Under the pieces are notes generated by a model. It was not told the origin of the DNA and searched no databases. It worked only from the letters and a program-made list of their open reading frames with translations. DNA of 5,715 bases from DASXIW01 sp036497785 (GTDB lineage: Bacteria; Pseudomonadota; Alphaproteobacteria; Acetobacterales; Acetobacteraceae), in contig DASXIW010000185.1 of assembly GCA_036497785.1 (NCBI GenBank), positions 1 to 5,715 on the forward strand, in the 5' to 3' direction. Below, piece by piece: positions 1-5,089 of the stretch. How positions within the stretch are numbered: the first letter of the stretch is position 1; each line of letters starts with the position of its first letter. The position numbers were made by a program, and so were the translations under genes.

Positions 1-1549
1 TGCCTTCTATCAGGCGCACCACCTCGCCGATCCGCGTCGCCGTGTCCGCCAGATCCTTCACCTGGCCGGCGGATTGGCGGGCCTGGGCGGCGGCGCGGGT
101 GACGGCGTTGGAGGTTTCGGCCATGCGCGCGGAAACCTTGCCGATCGAGGCGGTCAGCTCTTCCGCGGCCGCGGCGAGTCCGTCCACGGCCGAGGCTGCC
201 TCACCGGGCGCTGACGGTAATGGCGGTGGCGTGGTTCGCGGTTTGCCCGGCCATGGATTGCAACTGGCCGGCGGTCTCGTTCATCGCGGTCGCGGCGTCG
301 TTCGTGCCGCCGAGAACGCCGGCGATCTCGCCTTCGAAACGGCTCGTCGCCTCGCTCAACCGTGCCGCCTCCTGCAGCCTTGCGGCTTGGGCGGCTTCGG
401 TCTCGGCGGCCAACGCCCGGGCCGTGCGGGGGCCGCCGCGCAGGATTTCGACCGCCTTGGCCATCGCGCCGATTTCGTCACGGAAGGCCGTGTGAGGCAC
501 CGTTACGTCCAGCTCGCCACCGGCGATGCGGGTGACGATGCCGGTCAGGCCCCGCACTGGCTGCACGACGCGACGCAGCAGCGTCAGCATGGCGGCGACG
601 CCGATCAGCAGAGTCAGCAGCGTGGCGCCGGCGGCACTGAGCATCCGTTGCCGCGCTCCACAGCGTCGCTGATGGCGGCGATGCGAATGGGCTGAATGGT
701 GAGCAGGGCGGCGGGCGTCCAGGCCCGATATTCGGCGAAACTCATCGGGCTTGGCGTGCCGTGCAAGGCGGCGTCGACGAGGGTGCCGTAACGCGGCTCG
801 TTTTGATCGAAGAAATGGCTGCGGACGCTGTCCAGCGCCGCCGTCAGCTGCAGTGGCTCACCCAGTTCCCGCGCGCGATTCTGCGTGTTGATCCAGGCCT
901 GCTGCACCTGTCCGGTCCGAATCAGCAACGTGTTCAACTCGCTTGGCGACAGGGTGTGACCGCCGAGCCAGGCGCTGAGGGTGGTGCTGCGCTTGCCTGC
1001 GGCGTCGCGCATGGACATGCCGAGATTGGCGATGTCGACCAGGGCGCCGGCGGCGGGATTCTGGCGTTCGACCTGGGCGGAGGCGAGGGCGATGTCGGTG
1101 CCGAGGCCGTTGGACAGGGCGGCCAGTTCAGCGTTGACCGCCGCCGGCAGCTGCGCATCGCGCAACTCCTTCGGCAGTCACATCGATTCCGCCAGCCGCC
1201 GGCGGATATCGACTGCCCTGGCCTGCGACGCGGCCAGCCGGGCATCGTCCATCCCGGCCGCGCGCATCGCCTCGCGCGCAGGGACGACCTCCGCCGCTTC
1301 GCCGGCGGCCAACGCGGCGAGGCGGGCGGTGGGATCGCCGGTCGACAGCGAAATCTCCAAGATGAGGCCGCGTTCGGCCATGAAGGCTTCGGCCACGTTC
1401 ATCAGCCGCCCCATGGCGACCGCGGTCCGCGTCGCGGCTTTGGCCTGCTGACGCGAATCCAGCATGCGTATCGACATCCAGGACGATACGGCAAGGCCGG
1501 GCAGGCCGATGGCGGCGAAGCCCAGCAGGAAGACGGAGCAAATCTTCAT
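1..1549 (-). pseudogene. Methyl-accepting chemotaxis protein, disrupted and cut by left window edge
   Basis: This is an inner-membrane chemoreceptor that would sense a periplasmic ligand and signal through CheW/CheA. The start is the ATG at 1549 (MKICSVFLLGF), preceded by a GAGGG ribosome site at about 1552–1556. In order, the reading shows TM1 (residues about 5–27), a helical ligand-binding region (roughly 1450–700), TM2 (LSAAGATLLTLLIGVAAML, about 641–585), a HAMP domain (RRVVQPVRGLTGIVTRIAGG, then DEIGAMAKAVEILR), and the start of the signalling coiled coil (AAAAEELTASIGKVSARMAE, about 167–108; then ADTATRIGEVVRLIEG up to the edge). Three lesions break it. An in-frame TGA lies at 1178–1180 (AESM*LPKEL). 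A -1 shift lies near 640–660, just before TM2. A +1 shift at 203–208 looks like an extra C in a CCC run and, when removed, gives VSAGEAASAVDG. The two shifts cancel, so the signalling part returns to the starting frame. Roughly 515 codons are present and the C-terminal hairpin tip is outside. The family is certain; true decay versus sequencing error is not. Confidence 0.85.
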
Positions 1550-1560
1550 GGTCCCTCGTG

Positions 1561-1591
1561 ATGATGATGCGGCGTGCGACCGCATCATCAT
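1561..1591. repeat. Perfect 12-bp inverted repeat upstream of the chemoreceptor
   Basis: The arms ATGATGATGCGG (1561–1572) and CCGCATCATCAT (1580–1591) are exact reverse complements around a 7-base loop. On the minus strand the element ends 11 bases before the chemoreceptor ATG, directly upstream of its GAGGG ribosome site. It would form a stable hairpin in the leader RNA, or could be an operator. No U-run follows on either strand, so it is not a typical terminator. On the minus strand its first arm holds three ATG triplets in frame with the chemoreceptor, so a 14-residue N-terminal extension is formally possible. The ribosome site supports the ATG at 1549 instead. Confidence 0.75.
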
Positions 1592-1596
1592 GCGCG

Positions 1597-1625
1597 GGGG
1601 AAATTGCCGCGGGATTAACCGCGGC
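1597..1625 (-). terminator. Candidate terminator after the dienelactone hydrolase gene
   Basis: Read on the minus strand, GCCGCGG–TTAATC–CCGCGGC forms a 7-bp all-G/C stem with a 6-base loop (1625–1606), followed by AATTTCCCC. It begins 17 bases after the stop codon of the hydrolase gene. The T-run is short (three), so termination may be weak or rho-assisted. Confidence 0.45.
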
Positions 1626-1642
1626 GCCGGATCAAAGCCTGA

Positions 1643-2308
1643 TCAGGCCAGATGTTTGGCGAAGAAGGCCAGCGAGCGTTCCTGCGCCAGCTTGGCGTCC
1701 GGCGCGCTGTAGCTGGCACGATCGTCGCAGCCAAAGCCATGCTGGGCGCCGGGATAGACGAAGATCTCCACCCCGGACTGGGCAGCGCGGATCGCTTCGA
1801 CATCGGTGAGCGGAATGCCGCTGTCCTTTTCGCCGAAATGGAGCTGCACCGGGCAATGCGGCGCCTCCGTCCGGGTGGCGGCGATGCCGCCGCCGTACCA
1901 GCCGATGGCCGCCTTGAATTGCTTGCTGCGGGTGGCGCCCCACCAGGCAACGGTGCCGCCCCAGCAATAGCCGATGATGCCGAGCGTCTTGCCGGCGAGC
2001 GCCACGGCGGAGGCTTCCACATCGGCCACGACCCCGACATCGGGCACCTTGGCGCGCAGGTCCCGGCCCCGGGCCACATCCTCGGCGGTGTAGCCGAGCT
2101 CCACGCCGCGCTCGGCGCGGTCGAACAAGGCGGGCGCGATGACGGCGTAGCCGGCGGCGGCGAGTTCGGCGCAGACATTGCGCATGTGATGGTTCACACC
2201 GAAGATTTCCTGCACCACCACCAAGGCGTGCCGGGCGCCTTTCGGCCCGTCCTGCCAGGCGGAGAAGCGATGGCCGTCGGCGGCGGTGAGTTCGATGGTG
2301 CTGCCCAT
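1643..2308 (-). CDS. Dienelactone hydrolase family protein (alpha/beta hydrolase)
   Basis: A 221-residue cytoplasmic alpha/beta hydrolase of the dienelactone hydrolase family. Family members open dienelactones such as 4-carboxymethylenebut-2-en-4-olide in chlorocatechol breakdown, but most genomic copies have unknown substrates. The Cys-Asp-His triad is visible: nucleophile Cys115 in GYCWGG, Asp162 in GEKDSGIP and His190 in GAQHGF. Glu34 in VVQEIFGVNHHMRNV matches the glutamate that controls the nucleophile. The sequence is intact and of normal family length. The start was set at ATG 2308 (MGSTIELTAADGHRF) because GAGGG lies 7 bases upstream (2316–2320); the open frame continues to 2449, but that part has no family character. 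The gene stands alone, divergent from the DUF4169 gene across 51 bases, where no clear sigma-70 promoter was seen. No catechol pathway genes are nearby, so the substrate cannot be inferred from context. Confidence 0.93.
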   Translation of the reverse strand: MGSTIELTAADGHRFSAWQDGPKGARHALVVVQEIFGVNHHMRNVCAELAAAGYAVIAPALFDRAERGVELGYTAEDVARGRDLRAKVPDVGVVADVEASAVALAGKTLGIIGYCWGGTVAWWGATRSKQFKAAIGWYGGGIAATRTEAPHCPVQLHFGEKDSGIPLTDVEAIRAAQSGVEIFVYPGAQHGFGCDDRASYSAPDAKLAQERSLAFFAKHLA

Positions 2309-2359
2309 GCGGGTGCCCTCTCTCTTGTATTGTGGGGTCGGGGTTCGCAAGATGCCGGC

Positions 2360-2557
2360 ATGGGCGAGATCGTCAACCTCCGGCAGGCGCGCAAGCGCCG
2401 GGCCCGTGATGAAGCTGCCGCGACGGCACAGGAAAACCGGACGCGGCATGGCCGCTCACCGGCGCAGAAGGCGGCGGATGCGCGGGAGGAGGAGCGGCGG
2501 CGGGCGCTGTTGGACGGGGTTCGGCGGGATGACACGGAACCCGGGGAGAAGGGGTGA
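2360..2557 (+). CDS. DUF4169 family small basic protein
   Basis: A 65-residue protein starting MGEIVNLRQARKRRARDEAA. This matches the DUF4169 family pattern: MGxIVNLRxARKxxAR, then an N-R-x-x-H/F-G-R segment (here ENRTRHGRSPAQKAADA), then an E/R-rich helix and LDGVRRDD. It is highly charged, probably almost entirely helical, and has no signal peptide or membrane segment, so it should be cytoplasmic. The family is widespread in Alphaproteobacteria and its function is unknown. The frame is open far upstream only because it runs through the antisense of the hydrolase gene; the conserved family N-terminus fixes the start at 2360. The ribosome site is weak. The gene is divergent from the hydrolase and ends in a run of P-G-E-K-G outside the conserved part. 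Confidence 0.85.
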   Translation: MGEIVNLRQARKRRARDEAAATAQENRTRHGRSPAQKAADAREEERRRALLDGVRRDDTEPGEKG

Positions 2558-2596
2558 GACGCTGTTCCTCGTACGGTGGTGAGTCGGAAAGCTTTA

Positions 2597-2616
2597 CATA
2601 CAGATGTGCGTGTATG
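2597..2616. promoter_or_regulatory. Dyad symmetry, candidate upstream activator site
   Basis: CATACA (2597–2602) and TGTATG (2611–2616) are exact reverse complements separated by 8 bases. The centre lies about 80 bases before the start point expected for the sigma-54 promoter at 2662–2677, which is a usual distance for an enhancer-binding activator. That it binds an activator such as a PrsR-like protein is inference. Confidence 0.35.
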
Positions 2617-2630
2617 CGCGGATATTTAAT

Positions 2631-2643
2631 TAAAGCACTGATT
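2631..2643 (-). promoter_or_regulatory. IHF-like site between the dyad and the sigma-54 promoter
   Basis: TAAAGCACTGATT fits the reverse of the IHF core consensus (YAA-N4-TTGATW) with one mismatch, C in place of the first T of TTGATW. It sits in an A+T-rich tract, where DNA bending would bring an upstream activator to sigma-54 polymerase. The consensus is loose and A+T-rich DNA gives chance matches, so support comes mainly from position. Confidence 0.3.
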
Positions 2644-2658
2644 TTCTTAGAAGAAAAT
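2641..2658. repeat. A+T-rich inverted repeat upstream of the PEP-CTERM gene
   Basis: ATTTTCT (2641–2647) and AGAAAAT (2652–2658) are exact reverse complements around TAGA. A further palindrome, TTTAATTAAA, lies at 2625–2634. Together they make a notably A+T-rich tract in an otherwise G+C-rich window. It could be a bend, a protein site, or simply low-complexity spacer. Confidence 0.4.
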
Positions 2659-2661
2659 TCG

Positions 2662-2677
2662 TGGCATATGGCTTGCT
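2662..2677 (+). promoter_or_regulatory. Sigma-54 (RpoN) -24/-12 promoter for the PEP-CTERM gene
   Basis: TGGCATA–TGGC–TTGCT fits the sigma-54 consensus TGGCAYR-N4-TTGCW at every defined position, with the required GG-N10-GC spacing (GG 2663–2664, GC 2675–2676). Transcription should start near 2688, leaving a leader of about 20–35 bases before either possible start codon (2707 or 2721). Orientation and distance are right for the PEP-CTERM gene. PEP-CTERM genes in other bacteria are known to be controlled by the PrsK/PrsR two-component system with RpoN, which fits this call. Use of the promoter in this organism is inference. Confidence 0.65.
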
Positions 2678-2703
2678 AATGTTAATGCCAGGTAATTCCG
2701 GTA

Positions 2704-2710
2704 AGGATGG
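2704..2710 (+). promoter_or_regulatory. Ribosome binding site bearing on the PEP-CTERM start
   Basis: AAGGATGG (about 2703–2710) is Shine-Dalgarno-like. It overlaps the ATG at 2707, so it cannot serve that codon, but it lies 10 bases before the ATG at 2721. This suggests translation begins at 2721 (MPSRYL) in a different frame from the body of the protein, implying a small frameshift near 2736–2745. Confidence 0.35.
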
Positions 2711-3421
2711 ATATCACGGTATGCCTTCGCGGTATCTTAGGCCCAGCCGTTTTGCCGGCCACGTTTGCGGCAACAACGGTTGCGGCTTCTGCATCGCCTT
2801 CTGTGACTGCTACGCAGACCGACACCGACGCATTTGACAGCCTGTCGGCCAGCACTAACCTCCTGTTCAACGACTTTGATTCCTCGTTGGGGACGTTGAC
2901 CGGCGTTTTCGCGACGCTCAACTATTCGGCAACCGTCAATGACCTGGCGTTGGTCACGTCCGGTGATGACACGGCTGTTGGCAGCCCGACCCCGCTGACC
3001 GCAACCGCAACAACGACGCTCTGCGGAACCGGGTTGCTTGCTGGATTGTTCGCGGCTGGTAACGTTACGACGCCTGGTTTTGTCGGTTACAGCTGGTCCC
3101 GCAAATGTCGTTGGAACCCAGACCGCAACGAACCTTACTTCTTCGGACTCCCTGTTGAATCCGCCGATCGACCTTTCTGGCTTTATCGGCGGCGTAGACA
3201 GCATTTCGCTGGTTCTTGCCGAAAGTGGCACGCAGGGCGGGTCTGTGCCGTCCACCGTGTTTACCAGCAACGGTGGCAGCGCCAACGGTGCTGTCTCGAT
3301 TTATTATGAGTACACCCCCACCGTGGACCCTTCTCCTGTCCCGGAGCCTGCATCAATGTCGCTGCTGGGCGCCGGTTTGGTCGGACTGGGCACGATCATT
3401 CGCCGCCGTCGCCGTAGCTGA
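2707..3421 (+). pseudogene. PEP-CTERM sorting-domain protein, frameshifted (choice-of-anchor E type)
   Basis: This would be an exported surface or biofilm-matrix protein whose C-terminal tag is recognised by an exosortase (EpsH/XrtA type). The C-terminus shows the full tripartite signal: VPEPASMSLLGAGLVGLG, a hydrophobic segment, then RRRRRS before the stop at 3419–3421; the PEP codons are 3341–3349. The Thr/Ser/Asn-rich body, with DFDSSLGTLTGV near the start and ANGAVSIYYEYTP before the tag, resembles the choice-of-anchor E domain. The body starts in one frame (from 2707) and finishes in another. Dropping one T of the TT at 3087–3088 gives GFVG-TAGPANVVGTQTATN and restores about 235 residues. 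As it stands the first frame runs out of frame to a stop at 3307–3309, so the product would lack the PEP-CTERM tag. The N-terminus is odd: MDITVCLRGILG is a poor signal sequence, while a start at 2721 plus one more shift would give MPSRYL leading into AVLPATFAATTVAASA. G+C is lower than in neighbouring genes. Confidence 0.85.
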
Positions 3422-3447
3422 AGCCTCGTCAGCTTTCAGAATGCAAG

Positions 3448-3480
3448 CGGCGGCCCCTCACGGGGCCGTCGTTTTCGTTT
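3448..3480 (+). terminator. Rho-independent terminator of the PEP-CTERM gene
   Basis: A 10-bp stem, CGGCGGCCCC / GGGGCCGTCG, contains one G·U pair and closes the loop TCAC (3458–3461). It is followed directly by TTTTCGTTT. It starts 27 bases after the PEP-CTERM stop codon and lies in the 68-base gap between that gene and the convergent rppH. The opposite strand has no U-run after the stem, so it is oriented to stop plus-strand transcription. Confidence 0.88.
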
Positions 3481-3489
3481 GTGCGGTTC

Positions 3490-4029
3490 TCACGGTCTGA
3501 TCGGCAGGTTGATCCAGCTCGGCGGGGCGGCCACGCCGGCGAAAGGCGCGAATGAGATGGCCAGGATGTCGTAGATCGCGCGTTTGAACGGGGGCGCCAG
3601 CGAGGGCAGTTCCACAAGCTCGGCCCAGCGCCATGCGTCGAATTCAGGATGCGGATCGGCGTCCAGGCGTATCTCCGTGTCCGCACCCAGAAAGCGCAGG
3701 GCGAACCAGCGCTGGCGCTGGCCGCGGTAGCGGCCGCCGAGGGCTTTGCCGAGCAATTCAAAGGGAAGGTCGTAGGTCAGCCAGTCCGGGTGTTCGCCAA
3801 TGACCTCGGCATTGCCGGTGCCGATCTCCTCGGCCAGTTCGCGCAGCACCGCGCCGCGCGGATCCTCACCTTCGTCGATGCCGCCTTGCGGCAATTGCCA
3901 GCCGCCGGGGGCGCCCTCCGCATTGGGCAGGTCGGCGCGGCGAGCGACGAAGACGCGGCCGAGTCGGTCGAACAGCACCGCACCGACATTTGGGCGATAG
4001 GGCAGGGCGGCGAATTCGGGTGGGATCAT
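3490..4029 (-). CDS. rppH: RNA pyrophosphohydrolase RppH (Nudix)
   Basis: A 179-residue cytoplasmic Nudix enzyme that removes pyrophosphate from the triphosphate 5' end of RNA, exposing transcripts to 5'-end-dependent decay. The N-terminus carries the family signature YRPNVGAVLFD (residues 11–21) and GGWQLPQGGI (42–51). The Nudix box is complete: G49-x5-E55-x7-R63-E64-L65-A66-E67-E68-I69-G70, with Thr71 in the last, usually aliphatic, position. The following YDLPFELLGKALGGRYRGQRQRWF-type region (about 86–109, read in two parts) and the Glu-Phe-Asp-Ala-Trp-Arg-Trp block (129–135) are typical of RppH rather than other Nudix enzymes. The length is close to that of the E. coli protein (176). It is the last gene of the ctpA cluster, 20 bases after the deacetylase-like gene. 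Its ribosome site is weak (GAGA), so translation may be coupled. Downstream it converges on the PEP-CTERM gene. Confidence 0.95.
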   Translation of the reverse strand: MIPPEFAALPYRPNVGAVLFDRLGRVFVARRADLPNAEGAPGGWQLPQGGIDEGEDPRGAVLRELAEEIGTGNAEVIGEHPDWLTYDLPFELLGKALGGRYRGQRQRWFALRFLGADTEIRLDADPHPEFDAWRWAELVELPSLAPPFKRAIYDILAISFAPFAGVAAPPSWINLPIRP

Positions 4030-4049
4030 TGGGTCACGTGGTCTCGAAG

Positions 4050-5084
4050 TCAGGGATGGGTGGTGGGGGCAGGCGGGCGGGCCAACGCGCTCACTGGCGT
4101 CAGGACGAAGCCGCGTTGTGACAGGCCGGTGGCCCAGCTGGCAATCCGTTCCATCGTCACCGGCGCGGGCTCGTCCACCAGGCCGAGGGCGCTGCCACGG
4201 TCTCGAGCGGTTTGTTCGAGGACGGCGAGTTTGGCGTCGACCTGGGTACGCAAGGCAGGTTCGTCGATCACCAGATCCACGGCGCGGCCGAAAGCCGGAC
4301 CGGTGCCGGGCGATCTGTCCGCACCAGGGCGGGCCGGGCGGGGGTCGATATACAGCAGGCCCCTTGCGGCCAACTCGTCCAGAACCGGCCCCATCTGATC
4401 GGCGGCGGCAGCGAAGCGTTCGCCGTGCAGCCGTCCCAGCGCCCCGGTGGCGCCGACATAGCCGGAAATACGCGACAATGCCCAGTCCAGTCGCTGGGCG
4501 TTTGCCGCCGGAGTTGCGCCGGTCAGCAGGGCGAAATTGCCGGCGTCGTTCAGCGGCGCGTTCTGCGGTTCTAGCGGCAGGGCGATCAGGCTTTCATGCC
4601 CATGCGCGCGGGCCAGGGCCAACAACCCGTCCGGCTTCACGGCATATGGGGAAAAGGCCAGCGAAACGGCGGCGGGCAGGGTACGGATGGCGTCCTCGCT
4701 GTCCTGGCCGGACATGCCGATATCGGCGACCAGCACGGCGATATGCGGGCGGGCATCCGACGGATCGAAGCCCGCGGCATAGACCCGCATCGGCATACGT
4801 CCATCCGGTGCGACGCGCGGCAGGCTGGCGGCAGGGTCGGCCTGCATGGGTTCCAGCAACGCCGGATCAGGTGGGACGATCGCCGCTCCGGCCGCGGGCG
4901 GTGGTGTCACCGCGGCCAAGGCAGACCGCTGGGTCGAGGCGGGCTGGGCTGCCGCCGGTTGCGCCGGTGCCGGCGTGGCTGCGACGACCGGCGGCTGTGG
5001 CGGCCCCAGCAGCTGTAACGTGACCGCGCCAGCCGCCAGGATCACCAGCACCGTCCCCCAGAAAAATCCGAGGGCGCGGAGCAC
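4050..5084 (-). CDS. Divergent polysaccharide deacetylase family protein
   Basis: A 344-residue protein anchored to the inner membrane, with its main domain probably periplasmic. It has an N-terminal membrane segment (about 5–27), an Ala/Pro-rich linker (about 31–75), then a divergent polysaccharide deacetylase domain (about 112–335): HIAVLVADIGMSGQDSEDAI, LPAAVSLAFSPYA, HGHESLIALPLEPQ, ALLTGATPAANAQRLDWAL, RGLLYIDPRP and FVLTPVSALA. Most of the usual metal-site residues are altered. The IDDLG block reads VADIG (only Asp121 kept), the NHMGS block reads TGALG (213–217), and the GHPH block near 301–309 has no histidine. Deacetylase chemistry is therefore doubtful, and a binding or structural role in the envelope is possible. 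The GTG start at 5084 lies 5 bases after the ctpA stop with no clear ribosome site, implying translational coupling. The family is regularly found next to ctpA in Alphaproteobacteria. Confidence 0.9.
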   Translation of the reverse strand: MLRALGFFWGTVLVILAAGAVTLQLLGPPQPPVVAATPAPAQPAAAQPASTQRSALAAVTPPPAAGAAIVPPDPALLEPMQADPAASLPRVAPDGRMPMRVYAAGFDPSDARPHIAVLVADIGMSGQDSEDAIRTLPAAVSLAFSPYAVKPDGLLALARAHGHESLIALPLEPQNAPLNDAGNFALLTGATPAANAQRLDWALSRISGYVGATGALGRLHGERFAAAADQMGPVLDELAARGLLYIDPRPARPGADRSPGTGPAFGRAVDLVIDEPALRTQVDAKLAVLEQTARDRGSALGLVDEPAPVTMERIASWATGLSQRGFVLTPVSALARPPAPTTHP

Positions 5085-5089
5085 GCCGG

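Noticed and set aside
201..660. Programmed frameshifting in the chemoreceptor
   Set aside because: No slippery heptamer with a downstream structure was found at either shift. Two opposite shifts plus a stop look like lesions.
1178..1180. In-frame TGA as selenocysteine or programmed readthrough
   Set aside because: The gene has two further frameshifts, and chemoreceptors have no known selenocysteine at this place, so a nonsense change is simpler.
42..1561. Long plus-strand open frames (42–695 and 761–1561) opposite the chemoreceptor
   Set aside because: They are G+C-driven shadows rich in Gly, Arg and Ala without domains, while the minus strand gives clear TM, HAMP and signalling sequence.
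1652..2359. Plus-strand open frame continuous with the DUF4169 gene
   Set aside because: It is antisense to the intact hydrolase. Only the part from 2360 has family character, so it is read-through and not a 301-residue protein.
2309..2359. Divergent sigma-70 promoters between the hydrolase and DUF4169 genes
   Set aside because: Only weak hexamers (such as TTGCGA with TACAAG at a short spacing) were seen, not enough to call a site.
4118..5023. Plus-strand 301-residue open frame opposite the deacetylase-like gene
   Set aside because: It is an Arg/Pro/Gly-rich shadow with no recognisable domain, opposite an intact conserved gene.
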